Source: Limnephilus marmoratus
Taxonomy: Eukaryota; Arthropoda; Insecta; Trichoptera; Limnephilidae
NCBI GenBank assembly: GCA_917880885.1
Contig: OU862927.1
Location: 18,865,450-18,929,449 of the forward strand
Direction of reading: 5' to 3'
Length of the DNA: 64,000 nt
This document shows positions 10,570 to 21,218 of this stretch, piece after piece (the first letter of the stretch is position 1; the number at the start of each line of letters is the position of its first letter). Both the position numbers and the translations under genes were made by a program. The notes beneath the pieces are model-generated. The model did not search any database, was not told where the DNA came from, and saw nothing but the letters and a program-made list of their open reading frames with translations.

Positions 10570-12000
10570 AGTCAAGAATGATGATGATGAATATTTCGAT
10601 AGTTTCTGTATTGGAAATTAATGAGTTGGGTGTACGGTTTTATTTCAAAAATAGTTCAGATATACATTCAGTTCAATAATATTACAATACAAGCTGGCTT
10701 CTTTACGTTTTTGTCATCGAATACAGCTGATTTATATAGAGAAATTGTTTAACTCTGGATGTGCAAAAGAGCGTTGATAAAATATGATAAGGCTGATAAA
10801 TTTTTTTAAATTCTGTCAATCTTTCTCGTTATTTATATTTGTACGTATCTGCTGTAATGTAATGTATCTTTTCATACTTGATATACTGTTATTATACTTA
10901 CATACTGTAAATGTGGAATTCCGTGTAAAAGCGTGATAGGGTGTTAATAAATTAATAAGTTTAATGATATATTACATTGATGGGAATAACCTTCAAATGT
11001 TATAAAGAGATTTTTTCTTATAATTTTGTTTTTATAAGGTTTAGATATAAAGATAAAGCATATTTTAAAGTTCCTTTGAGGTGATAAATGGCCCTATGGA
11101 ATTTTATTTGTAATGTAAATAAATAAAAGAAAAAGTGTGTAATCAACCAGGCTATAATAATTAGCAAATTTGTAAAGATGCATAAATGTACAAAAGTAAT
11201 AACTTATTACGCTGCTGTGTTTGGCCGCAGCTGGTCTAGGATTATGTTATATGGCATCTGATAATCTACATTCCACCTGATTCCTAAAAAAAATATTACA
11301 AATTACAAACATTATAATGTTATGTGTATAAACCATAGTTGAAGAGGGCCTTAATAGGCTGAAACCGTTTACAGTCAGAAATAAATTAAGTGGAACAAAA
11401 TTTTAAATTGTTTTAATATAATATTATTGTGATAATAGTATGCAATTTAAGAATTCAATTTAAAATACCAGAATATGTACATATGTTGCTGTGTGGCTGC
11501 CTGGCTGCAGCTGGTTTAGGATTGTGATGGTCCATTGCAACCTATTGCTGATGGCTTAATGGCCTATGTTCCACTGAATCCTGAAAAAAAGATGAAAAGT
11601 GTTGGCATGACTAAGAACGTTGCATCTAGTACACCCCAGAGTAACTAACCATCACCGTTTCGCCGAGAGGCAGAGAGGATGGACCGCCAAACAACTCGGT
11701 CTTGAAACACACTCCTTGCTTCACGGTAGTGCCATGTCTTCCTCGGGCATCCCCGACCTCTTCTACCATTCACATTTGCGCCATATATTCTTCTTAAACT
11801 CCTTACCTCGTTCATCGTTCATTCGCACTACATGCTATAATAATTATGTATACTATACTATACTATACCTATAATCTTACTCATAATATTACAATAAAAA
11901 CACATAAATTTACTTCTTCAAACTTCGCAAATTTATTTTGTGGCATCATTTTTCATATAATGAATAACTTATTACTTTGTATAAAACCACTATATTTAAA

Positions 12001-12048
12001 ACAATATCAACATGTTTCGACAACAATGTTGTCTTCATCAGGATATGT
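12001..12048 (-). ncRNA. Hammerhead ribozyme-like motif, minus strand
   Basis: Mirror copy of the 12118-12165 motif in the left arm of the foldback, with the same core, stems and predicted cleavage site. Transcription of either strand would therefore contain one sense motif and its own complement, which would compete with the ribozyme fold. Confidence 0.5.
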
Positions 12049-12117
12049 TACTATGATACAATAAATGAAAAACAATTAATTTGTCTATACTTGTTTTTCA
12101 TTTATTGTATCATAGTA

Positions 12118-12165
12118 ACATATCCTGATGAAGACAACATTGTTGTCGAAACATGTTGATATTGT
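12118..12165 (+). ncRNA. Hammerhead ribozyme-like motif, plus strand
   Basis: Core CTGATGA (12125-12131), a stem II of GACAAC/GTTGTC closing an ATT loop, then GAAA (12148-12151) and a minimal stem III (AC-AT-GT) that places the predicted cleavage after T12157. Stem I pairs ATATC before the core with GATAT after the site, with partial extension. This is the known short-stem-III layout of Penelope-like element hammerheads. One extra A lies between CTGATGA and stem II, which may weaken catalysis. The call rests on secondary structure read by eye. Confidence 0.5.
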
Positions 12166-13673
12166 TTTAAATATAGTGGTTTTATACAAAGTAATAAGTT
12201 ATTCATTATACACATAAATTTGTTTAAGACCACTTTTATTTTTACCATAATATTACACTTACAGCAGCCTTGCATTCTTTGCGGATCTCCACGTTTCTTA
12301 CACAATCATACATGGTTTTTACACACATTCTCAGGAATCTCATTTTTACAGCGTTCAGTCTACTTGCATCCTTCCTCTGCCAGTTCCATGCCTCTGCCAG
12401 GTACAGGTAATCTCCTCAGGGCAGGTACCAGCACTCCATTGTGGACTGCCAGCTTCGCTTCTTTGGAGTTGTTTGTTAGCGCCAATGGTGTTCAGTCCTC
12501 CATTAATGGAGTTACCTGCATTTACCCATCTCCCGTAAACAAACTTCCCAGATGCACAAACTCATCCACCTACTATATTAAACACTGTTTTTCTACTCTC
12601 TCTTTCAAACACCATCACTTTAGACTTACATTCATCATTATTATTATCATTAACTCATTCTTCATACATATTTGTTCATCCTAGACACGAGAGACTGTAG
12701 ATCTTCCATACAAATCAGCAAGGCATCATCAGCATACGACGGGCAACATACTTTCAGATTACTCAATTAGAGTAGATCGTGACAATACTGTTTAACCAAC
12801 TCAGCCCAAAGTAGATTGTGATAATATTGTTGAAATGCATGTAATTAATTTCATTAAATATATAATAATAATTTAAATTACCAGTATTTTCCCAGATAAT
12901 CTCACTATCAGCGTAAATCAAGCACTGCGAATTTGCCTGAATTTCCATTTCTATGTTGGAGGCTTGGAGGTAGTCGCCCTAAATTATATAGGTTTGAAGT
13001 AGAATTTGGTAGCAGGTGTGACCACAGCCTCCTAAAGTATATACAAAAAAAAGTTTTATGAAACAGTTTTTAAATTATGTAATTAAGTACATACCTAGAA
13101 TGTATTTCCAACATAATTGTTTATACGCAGTTAAAAGTGAGAATAGATGTTTAGGTACTGGTTTGTCTTCTAAATTTCTATTATAATTAATAAATATTGC
13201 ACTCGAAATTAAAATATTTAATATTTTCACTCACGTTTGACGTGGAAGCTCTTGAATATTTTCTTTCAATGTTCTGTTGTGCAAACAGACCACAAATATT
13301 ACATTTTTTCGTCACTTGAGCTGCGCATTGTATTTCCGATGTTATTTGAGCACTGTACGAATTTTTCATTGTCTGAGAACTGACGCGTCTCAAGTCTATT
13401 GCCTCAATTCAGCATGCATTCATCCATGCATCATTATGAGGGTTCAAATGCAAACGAACAACAACTGACAACATAAATAAACCAACTCCTCCCAATGGTT
13501 CGCGATATAAAATCCTCGTGACAGGTGACAGGTGACAGCTGACAATGTGTGTTGTTTGCAGTAGTGCCAACTGTAATATTGATGAAAATAGAGATCGTGT
13601 ATTGCGAAAAATTTGGTCCCTGGTCTCGGTACGGGAATCGGGCTGAAAAAAGATGTCGTGTCATACCCCCATA

Positions 13674-14631
13674 AGTTCATAGTTGGAAGGTTGGCTTCGG
13701 TATGGTAGGAGCAAAAGGAGTTCACGATGACCCAATTGCAGTTTACCATTACCTTCGACAGACAATCGGGACAGACGTGCTGTTTACGTACATTTTCAAC
13801 CCATTGATATTATTATGGGATGGTGGAATAACAATTAGATAATGTTATTTCGGAGATTCATGAAGTGGAAGCAATATTATGGAAACCAATAGCATCGCCT
13901 GCACAAAAAGAAAATGTCATTACGCAATGCTTGGTTACGAAATACAGCCTTCAAGAATAAGTCAGTGGATGAATTAAGAACATGTAAAATACTACTGCAA
14001 AAAGGCACTGAGAAAATACAGACCGGCCACACCTATTACTTCAACATCCGCCATCGATGATATCCGGAGTTCCGGAGATCGATGATAGTGTGGTGGCCTA
14101 TTGAATCATAGCCACTACACCGGTGATGATCAATCTTTTTAGCCGGAGGGTCAATTTATCCATTTTCAATTTGTTCGCGGTCCGCAGGGGATAGGATACT
14201 TACAACTTAACATCGTTAAATTTTCTAAAATGGTAATTTTTAAATAAAAAAATTACAGAATGAAAAAAAGCGCCGCAGATATTTTTTTTATGTCTCCAAG
14301 GCCAAATCAAAAAATGCTGTCGATTTTTATCATTTTGGAATATTAAAGTACATATAAATAAGTACCCAATTGCAACACATTGTTGCTGTTGACTTTTGCC
14401 ATTCGGAAAACAAATTTTAGTAAAGAAAACCTTTTTATTTTATAAAACGGAAACCTTTAAATGCATCCAACATGGATATCAATGAAAAAGCGCTGCGCTG
14501 AGCAATGACGTTACATACTATATTAGACGAGGGGTAGAAATCTCAAAGTGGGAAGACAATGGCAAGACAATTGTACCGGTCTCGATATCTAGTACTTTAC
14601 TTAAGTAAATTGCATTTTAAAAAGTGTCAAA
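13674..14631. other. Single-copy stretch, no gene recognised
   Basis: Begins exactly where similarity to duplication copy 1 ends. Contains small hairpins around 14051-14084 (ATCGATGAT...GATCGATGAT) inside a weak inverted pair GGCCACAC/GTGTGGTGGCC (14026, 14090). No coding signal was seen. Confidence 0.5.
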
Positions 14632-14708
14632 ATGCCCTCCTGTGTGATGAGAAAATGTTTTAATTACACTGCAAATAATAGTAAAGGCGAATGAATAACA
14701 TTTCATTT
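14632..14708 (+). pseudogene. THAP-domain first-exon fragment
   Basis: Reads MPSCVMRKCFNYTANNSKGE, stop, ITFHF, then a GTAAGT donor. This is the start of a THAP C2CH zinc-finger domain (MPSC....C.N......... ITFHxFP), found in P-element-type transposases and THAP proteins. The TGA at 14692 stands where an Arg/Lys codon is usual. No further exon was recognised downstream, so it is treated as a relic. Confidence 0.45.
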
Positions 14709-15096
14709 GTAAGTACACGCAAATTACTTAATATTATCGATTATTATAAATATTACAATTAATTTTCATGTTTCCCGCTCGCGGTTTTACAACTTATTAC
14801 GAGACGTAGTTAAGCTCTGTTGATAAATATAATTTTTTGTCATTTCATATGAAAATAATTAATACCTAATAAAATCCCAAAAATTAAAAAAAAATTCAAA
14901 TTGCTATTCAAAACTTTACGTTTTACTTTTTTGGTGGTCATTTTTAGATTTGAATATAAAGCGTGGTATTTTGTCTTTCTAACACCGTTTAGAACATATT
15001 TCTCACTCTGTTAGTAAGGGAGTTACAGTGATTTATATGAGACCTGTGTGAGCTGGGACAAAAATGGTATCGTGCTATTCAACGGGTTAAGCCTGT

Positions 15097-15240
15097 ACAG
15101 ATCTTTTTGTAATTTAAAGCAGTCAATAAGGCGTTAATAGGAAGAAATATTTTGATGTCATCAGCGAAGAGTAGAACATTTGTATAATGGAAGCATTTTA
15201 TAATGTCGTTGATGAAAATTGTAAATAGATTTGTATACTC
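15097..15240 (-). pseudogene. Jockey-like LINE reverse transcriptase fragment
   Basis: On the minus strand: NLFTIFINDIIKCF, then NVLLFADDIKIF, the FADD catalytic box and its upstream IFIND motif. About 45 codons remain, ending just before the I-clade LINE insertion. There are no intact ends. Confidence 0.65.
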
Positions 15241-15486
15241 ATTTGAACCTATGACCTATACTGTATAATAAAATATATTTTTAACAATACTACTATAATA
15301 GTACCAATATTGTATTTTTTTTTTTTTTTTTTTATGTCATGTATATTATCGAGGCTTCTGACTCACACAATGTTGTCATTTTTTGCCTCATCTATTTTTA
15401 AATTATAATATTATCATTATAATCTCTAATGATCTTTAAAAGGTACTTAGAGTCCTTTTATATTCATTTCGTATAAAAAATCACTT

Positions 15487-18400
15487 TCAAATATTTTCCA
15501 GTTTACATGATCTAATAAATTTCATAATTCTCGATATGGCATGAAACTCAGTTGAGGCTATTAAATTCTGAACTTCCGATGAGTTCGAGGTCATTAGTAT
15601 TGTAACTCTCTGTCGTTCATATTTAATGCACTTCGATAATGTGTGCTCGACATCTTCAATTTGTTCACATATCGAGCACATTGGAGAATCAGAGAGGCCT
15701 ATCAAACACAATATTCTTCCCATTAGTGCATGTCCGGATCTTAATCTAAAAATGATTCTCATTTCCGATCTTTTCAGATTAACCTCAGTGAACCATGGTC
15801 TTTTAAACGGTTCGTTTTGGAGCTTTCTGTACCATATTCCTTTATTTGTAGACAACGTTTCAAAATGATTATTCCACATATTATTACATATGGAATTTAT
15901 TTTTTGGCAGTAATCTTCAGCGTCTGGCGTCCAGTCGTAGATGATTCCATTCACACATGCTTCGTTTGCCAACAAATCTGCCTCTTCATTCCCATGTATT
16001 CCTACATGAGATGGAATCCATTGTAAATATATGGACACATCTTTCTGCTGTAGCCACCTTATTTGTTCAGCAATATTGTAGGCTATTTTCCTACAGGGAA
16101 CTCCTTTCGGAATACTTTTAATATGTTGAAGTGCACTTTTAGAATCACTTAATATTACAATTTGTTTCCACTTATTTTTAATTGCATATTCCACCGCTTC
16201 TTTGATTGCTATCAATTCTGCATTCATAATAGTGCAATTTTTATTCAATTTTATTTGATGGGAAAAATTGTTTGGCATTGAGAGGAAAGCTGCTCCAACT
16301 TGATCTGATTTTTTTGATCCATCAGTGAAGATCTGGTTGAATCCAGAATACTTTTTAATTAGCATATCGCTTACAATATTACTAATTTCATTTGGTAAGA
16401 GTAGTCTTTTGGGGGAATTAAAATTGTCAATCTCAACTGAAATACATTCCAAATGAAGTGCTCCTACCCAGGTATCGGAGGAGTACATGTCTAGACATTT
16501 ATTTTTATTTATTTTCCAATCAATTGTTTCCGAACAAATTTTAATCAACATTGGTAATTTTTTATTGTTCCAGAATCTATTTTGTATCAAGGATTTAAGT
16601 TTGAGAACCTCTAAAACTAGTGGATTATTTTCAATGGATACAGCTCTAAGCCAAAATCTTGCAGCTAGTTTCCAAGTTCTGATATGCAAAGGAGGGGCAC
16701 TCATTTCACTTTGTAAAACATGCACAGGAGTTGAGTTCAGGAAACCTCCACATATTCTTAAAGCTCGTGATTGTATTCTCTCTAATTTTTCGAGATTGCT
16801 TTTGGCAGAGTTGTAAAAAAGTATACTGCCATAGTCTAATCGACTTCTTATAAGAGAAGTATATAATCTTCTCATATGAAGTGGATGAATTCCCCAGCTT
16901 TTTCCTGACAGCACTTTCAAAATATTCATTGGCTGATTCATTTTTAAACAGGTGTTATTTATATGTTTATTCCAAGCGAGTCTGTAATCCAACCATACCC
17001 CGAGGAACTTATGTTCATCTACTCGTTCTATAAGTACGTCATTTATTTTTATATTCAGGATATTTTGTCTCTTTCCTTTTGCAAATATACATATTTTTGT
17101 CTTATTTTCCGATATTTCAAGACCTTTTAATTTAAGAGCATTCTGTAGTTCTAACAGAGCTTTTTGAATAATGTTTTCGCATGTTTTTACTTTTGAACTT
17201 GAATAATAAATACCAAAATCGTCTATGTACTGTACGCGTTTCACTTGGGGATAGTTTCCTATACCAGAAGTTCCAATATTGAATAAGAGCGCAGACATGG
17301 GATCTCCTTGCGGTAGTCCTCTCGTGCACATTTGTTCAGCGAATATGTTAGGTTCCTTAATAATAATCATTCTTTGTTTAAAATATTCCCAGATATATTT
17401 TATAACTTTCCCTTTGATACCTTTAGAGATAAGAACTTTAATGACCTCTTCGATCTTTATATTATTGTATGCATCTTTAATGTCTACAAAAGCAGCAAGG
17501 GTAACGGCGTTGGTTGTTTGGGCAACTTGGATCTCTGTAACCATTCTTCCCAGATTATCCATTGTTGACAGTTTTCTTCTAGATCCTATTGTAGACTTAT
17601 CAAACATGAAATTATTTTCTAAATACCACTCTAATCGCCTTGTAATTATAGTGTTGAAAGTTTTGCAAAGACATGAAATTAATGAAATTGGTCTTATGGA
17701 GGTCATGAGCTTTGGATCTCTTCCGGGTTTAATTATAGGAATAATTTTTACCTGTTTCCATTGTATTGGTATAGTGGAAGTTCGTAAAATTAAATTAAAT
17801 ATATCGACAATAATTAATTGGCAAGAAGTAGGTAAATTTTTTATCATTGAGTAGGATATCAGATCTATTCCTGGGGAGGTGTCTTTGGATTTTAATACTG
17901 ATTTTAATTCAGAAGCTGTTATCGGTTTGTGAATACCAGTAGTCTCCGAGGTTTCTTCTTCGGTCCACACATGTTCGATTAAATTTTCGTTTGGAGCTAG
18001 ATATTGTAGATATTGTAGCGCCGATTCGCTGTTCTCAAAGATATTTGGACGAGAAGTTCCTATTCCCTTATACCATTTCATTTTCTTCCACATGTCAGAA
18101 TAGGTTGTATTGGTATCGACAGAATCACAGAATTTTCGCCATCCTTCCCTTTTTGCTTTTCTTACTATTCGTCTGGTACTCGATTCCTTGCGCTTTAATT
18201 CTATATAATTGTCAATATTAACATTTTTCCATAAACGAGTCAGAGCTAATCTTCTTTCAGCTATAGCTTTAGAGACTTCTTGATTCCACCATGGTTTTGG
18301 TTTGAATGCTTTATTTTTAGATTCCTTAAAGAATGGAATACTTTCATCTGCACTTTTGTTCAGAACATCTTCTAATCTGTTATAATATTCTTGAATTGAC

Positions 18401-19179
18401 AGTTTTTCTTCAGGAAAATTTTGTATGAATTTATCTACAGTGGATTTGTATTTGTTCCAGTCTGCTTTTTTGTAATTTCTTTTCAATATTGGTTCGTAAT
18501 TACAATCGGTTTTTTCTAAAGTGATAATAATTGGTAAATGATCACTACCCATTGTATCTGTGTCTACCCTCCAATTACAAGTTAGTACAAGCTCAGAAGA
18601 TAGCAGGGTAACATCCGGGCTCGAACTCCTTTGTCCGGGATGTCCTATTCTTGTTATGTCTCCGTTATTGACAATAATAAGGTTTGAATCTTGGCAGGCT
18701 TCTGCAATAAGGTCTCCCCTCAAATCTCGTAAAGCTCTATCCCATAGTGGGTTATGGGCATTGAAATCACCGCCTAGTAGGGCTCCTGGTCCCATCTGGT
18801 CAAAAACTTTCCTCCATGTTTGAATTGTGATATTTATATTACTAGGACAATATATTACGTTGACAGATTTCAGATTTCCGGCATTTAATAGTTTAACACT
18901 GCATAATTCTAATTCACAGGACCTGGTGATGTCTAGAGTTCGTTCAATTGATTGTAAACTTTTATGGATTAAGATTGCAACTCCTCCATAGCCATCGGCT
19001 CTGTCTCGTCTATATGTTGTATAGTCTTTAAATCTTAAAATGTAAGGAAATTGAAGCCATGTTTCGGAAATAAGTGCAATTTTGATGTGTTGCCTTTGTA
19101 AATATATTTCTAAATCAGGTTTTTTAAAGTGCAAACTCCGAGCATTCCATTGTAATATATTAAAATTATTCTTATCCAT
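15487..19179 (-). CDS. LINE ORF2: endonuclease, reverse transcriptase, RNase H
   Basis: Intact 1230-residue polyprotein for target-primed reverse transcription. The apurinic-like endonuclease is N-terminal: N12 in QWNARS, E39 in SETW, GGDFNAHN 136-143, SPDV 187-190, GSDHLPI 211-217. The RT follows with RPISLISC near 496, FVDIKDAYN near 564, GLPQGDPMSALLFN 621-634 and YIDD 651-654. The RNase H domain has D953 (FTDGS), E988, D1012 (SDSKSAL) and D1068, all four acidic residues. A C-terminal CxxC...H....C motif (CSICEQIEDVEHTLSKC) is typical of these ORF2s. RNase H after RT, with a triple-knuckle ORF1, fits the I clade. The start is chosen because its ATG overlaps the ORF1 stop by 8 nt. Confidence 0.95.
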   Translation of the reverse strand: MDKNNFNILQWNARSLHFKKPDLEIYLQRQHIKIALISETWLQFPYILRFKDYTTYRRDRADGYGGVAILIHKSLQSIERTLDITRSCELELCSVKLLNAGNLKSVNVIYCPSNINITIQTWRKVFDQMGPGALLGGDFNAHNPLWDRALRDLRGDLIAEACQDSNLIIVNNGDITRIGHPGQRSSSPDVTLLSSELVLTCNWRVDTDTMGSDHLPIIITLEKTDCNYEPILKRNYKKADWNKYKSTVDKFIQNFPEEKLSIQEYYNRLEDVLNKSADESIPFFKESKNKAFKPKPWWNQEVSKAIAERRLALTRLWKNVNIDNYIELKRKESSTRRIVRKAKREGWRKFCDSVDTNTTYSDMWKKMKWYKGIGTSRPNIFENSESALQYLQYLAPNENLIEHVWTEEETSETTGIHKPITASELKSVLKSKDTSPGIDLISYSMIKNLPTSCQLIIVDIFNLILRTSTIPIQWKQVKIIPIIKPGRDPKLMTSIRPISLISCLCKTFNTIITRRLEWYLENNFMFDKSTIGSRRKLSTMDNLGRMVTEIQVAQTTNAVTLAAFVDIKDAYNNIKIEEVIKVLISKGIKGKVIKYIWEYFKQRMIIIKEPNIFAEQMCTRGLPQGDPMSALLFNIGTSGIGNYPQVKRVQYIDDFGIYYSSSKVKTCENIIQKALLELQNALKLKGLEISENKTKICIFAKGKRQNILNIKINDVLIERVDEHKFLGVWLDYRLAWNKHINNTCLKMNQPMNILKVLSGKSWGIHPLHMRRLYTSLIRSRLDYGSILFYNSAKSNLEKLERIQSRALRICGGFLNSTPVHVLQSEMSAPPLHIRTWKLAARFWLRAVSIENNPLVLEVLKLKSLIQNRFWNNKKLPMLIKICSETIDWKINKNKCLDMYSSDTWVGALHLECISVEIDNFNSPKRLLLPNEISNIVSDMLIKKYSGFNQIFTDGSKKSDQVGAAFLSMPNNFSHQIKLNKNCTIMNAELIAIKEAVEYAIKNKWKQIVILSDSKSALQHIKSIPKGVPCRKIAYNIAEQIRWLQQKDVSIYLQWIPSHVGIHGNEEADLLANEACVNGIIYDWTPDAEDYCQKINSICNNMWNNHFETLSTNKGIWYRKLQNEPFKRPWFTEVNLKRSEMRIIFRLRSGHALMGRILCLIGLSDSPMCSICEQIEDVEHTLSKCIKYERQRVTILMTSNSSEVQNLIASTEFHAISRIMKFIRSCKLENI

Positions 19180-20375
19180 TGTTTACGGCAAAGATTGATT
19201 TCAGAATCTCATTTAAGCCGCCTTCCTTAATAATTCCCATGATGGTGTCTATTAGTCTATTAACTGCTAATTTAACAAGACTTTCCCAATTTTCACCATT
19301 CATAAATATTGTTAATATTTCTCGAGCAACGTTAACATTAATGTTATCTTTAGGATTTATTTCAGTTTCTCCAGTGTTAGTCTTATTTCCTTTAAGTTTT
19401 TCAGCGTAACTGGTTTCTCCACTTGATTTCCACACATTTTCATTATTTGAATTAATCTTCTTTCCTGTTTTTACATTTTCTTTTTCTTTTTCTTTGTTGG
19501 GTTTTTTCTTATCTACAAGTATTTTGGCTTGTTTGTATGTTACATTTTTTTTTGCCATTTTTTGGGTGATCTCTTTCTCGTTCTTCCACTTTGGACAATT
19601 GATGTCGTTAGCCGGATGATCTCCTCCGCAGTTGACACACTTAGCTGCCTTGTCACAGGTCTCGTGTTGTTCATCACATTTGGGGCACAACTTTTTTTTC
19701 TTTTTTACCACAGTTCTGAGCAATATGCCCATATCTCCAACAACAATAGCATTGCATAACTCTAAATATGTAGGGTTCTACTCCAAATTTGACCCCATAT
19801 ATAGAGACGTAGGATGGGATCTCTTTTCCAACGAATTTTAGACTCACAGTTGTCGTAAGGGTGAGTTGTCCTTCTTTTCCTTTTTTGGAGAGCCGCTTTA
19901 TGCTAACCACATTATTATCACTTTTTATCACTTCCATGATCTCCTCATTAGTGACATCAAGATCTAATCGTCTGATGACACCATAAGAATAATCAATGTT
20001 CTTTTTTATTGTCACTTCCCATTTCTTTAGAATAAAAATCGAATTTTTTATGGCCTTTTCAGCTTCCAAATTATTTGGGAACGTAATTTCAAATTTAGTT
20101 CCGGATATTACTTTAATTTTTTCAATTTTCATTCCGGATTTAAAAAGAATTTTGGCCATTCCCAATTTACCAGGTAAGTTTTCTCCCTGAATTATGGCAA
20201 TTCCTTTCTTATCTTTAATTTCTTCTTTCTTTGTTTCACTTGTTTCTGAATTCATCCTTGATCTTTTACCGGATCGTGTAACGGTTTGCCACACCCCAGC
20301 AGACTCATCATTTTGAGCACTTGCTATTTCCATTTCATCATTTATCACTATGTTGGGCGATAGTGGGTACGCCAT
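19172..20375 (-). pseudogene. LINE ORF1 (Gag-like, CCHC zinc knuckles) with one frameshift
   Basis: Nucleic-acid-binding protein that packages the LINE RNA. The probable start is MAYPLSP at 20375; the frame is open further upstream but with an unlikely leader. An RRM-like central region (KILFKSGM...KFEITFPN; RRLDLDVTNEEIMEVIKS) is followed by knuckle 1 CYCCWRYGHIAQNC and then CPKCDEQHETC and CVNCGGDHPANDINCPKW. Between knuckles 1 and 2 the frame shifts at an A8 run (19692-19699 on the plus strand); removing one A restores the frame. The C-terminus ends SIFAVNNG at 19172. Without the shift the protein would be about 400 residues. A programmed +1 shift is possible but not favoured. Confidence 0.85.
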
Positions 20376-20550
20376 TATAATAATGGAACCAGCGCCGTCT
20401 GGTCCTGTTCTCTCCTTTACTTTACAATATTTAACACGTATAAACACATATAAACACAAAAAAAACACAAATAAACTGTAAATTAGATGGGAGCAAATCT
20501 CGAAAACGTGCTGTCAAAACTGTTGTTATTGTTACACTCCCAATATTGTA

Positions 20551-21210
20551 TTACTAATGATAACTCATATAATTATAATAAAAAAAATATTTGCCCGTGT
20601 GTCTTGTTTTACCCACCTTTACCCTCCCCTGTGCGTAGTGTAACCGAGTGAGAGTATCTTGTTATCTCAGTCACACCCGTGATGGAAAGCAGTATTCGGC
20701 GAAGAAATTAATACGCCGCCCGCTAAGTATCCGTGCCATTCATACATACACATTATTTGATTGTCTATCTTTATCACACAGGAATAAACTTTTGAATAAA
20801 GAAATTATTGAAAATCGCTGAAAACAAAAGAGTGTTCCTTACTTTCCACATTATATTGTGAGAATGTGAGACTATAACGAGTCTATTTATTTTATATAAC
20901 GTCATTGGCGCTGAGATGAAGAACTTTTTCCACAGATAAGGTAAAACTACGAAATTTGATCTTCGAATGCACAAGAAAAACCTATTTATTTTGAGCGGCT
21001 GGTTCAAAACTTTGAAGAAATGCCCTTTTCCGCTAAACCCTTTTGCAAAACAGCATCAAAAACCGTTGAATATTCTTTAAGGCAAAGTTTTTGATATTTT
21101 ATCTAGCCAAGTGGGCAGTGTGAAAAGGCTCGCGAGCCACACGAAACAGACTCGCAGTTCGCAGGTTGCTCATCAAAGCCAATTTCCAACTTCAAACGTT
21201 CGGACGGTTA
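20551..21210. other. Intergenic stretch, no gene recognised
   Basis: Lies between the LINE target site and the hAT TSD. No coding similarity was recognised on either strand. Confidence 0.5.
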
Positions 21211-21218
21211 TATAGAGG

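Larger units (their letters stand above)
11912..12210. mobile_element. Foldback insertion with 120-bp inverted arms
   Basis: Present only in duplication copy 2 and bounded by an 11-bp direct repeat CACATAAATTT (11901-11911 and 12211-12221). The first 44 bp are unique. The rest is a nearly perfect inverted repeat: arm 11956-12075, 15-bp loop, arm 12091-12210. Each arm carries CCTGATGAAGACAACATTG followed by TTGTCGAAACATG, a hammerhead-ribozyme-like core of the kind known from Penelope-like retroelements. A head-to-head pair of such terminal segments would produce this foldback. The 11-bp TSD fits neither mariner (TA) nor hAT (8 bp). Confidence 0.85.
11617..12753 (-). pseudogene. RTE-like LINE reverse transcriptase remnant (copy 2), interrupted by a foldback
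   Basis: Same LINE remnant as at 3796-4622, but split by a 299-bp insertion at 11912-12210 flanked by direct repeats of CACATAAATTT. Copy 1 shows a single CACATAAATTT at this position and is therefore the empty site. Confidence 0.75.
7828..13673. repeat. Tandem segmental duplication, copy 2
   Basis: Second copy of the segment at 1-6526, in the same orientation and separated from it by about 1.3 kb of single-copy sequence. It lacks the Harbinger insertion of copy 1 and so gives an almost empty site for it near 13050. It alone contains a 299-bp foldback insertion (11912-12210). It also shows a 6-bp in-frame expansion in the last ADI1-like exon (near 8100), a 14-bp loss in the intron after it, and a 9-bp local duplication near 12960. 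Confidence 0.95.
15315..20539 (-). mobile_element. I-clade non-LTR retrotransposon, full length with TSD
   Basis: A 5.2-kb LINE on the minus strand. The 3' end is a 19-nt A tract (T on plus, 15315-15333), and the element is flanked by an 11-bp TSD reading CCAATATTGTA on the plus strand at 15304-15314 and 20540-20550. It has ORF1 with CCHC knuckles, overlapping ORF2 (endonuclease, RT, RNase H), and short 5' (about 165 nt) and 3' (about 150 nt) untranslated parts. ORF2 is fully open; ORF1 has one 1-nt frameshift. The precise ends and open ORF2 indicate a fairly recent insertion. Confidence 0.92.

Noticed and set aside
17279..17854. 191-codon frame on the plus strand
   Set aside because: It lies wholly antisense to the intact LINE ORF2.
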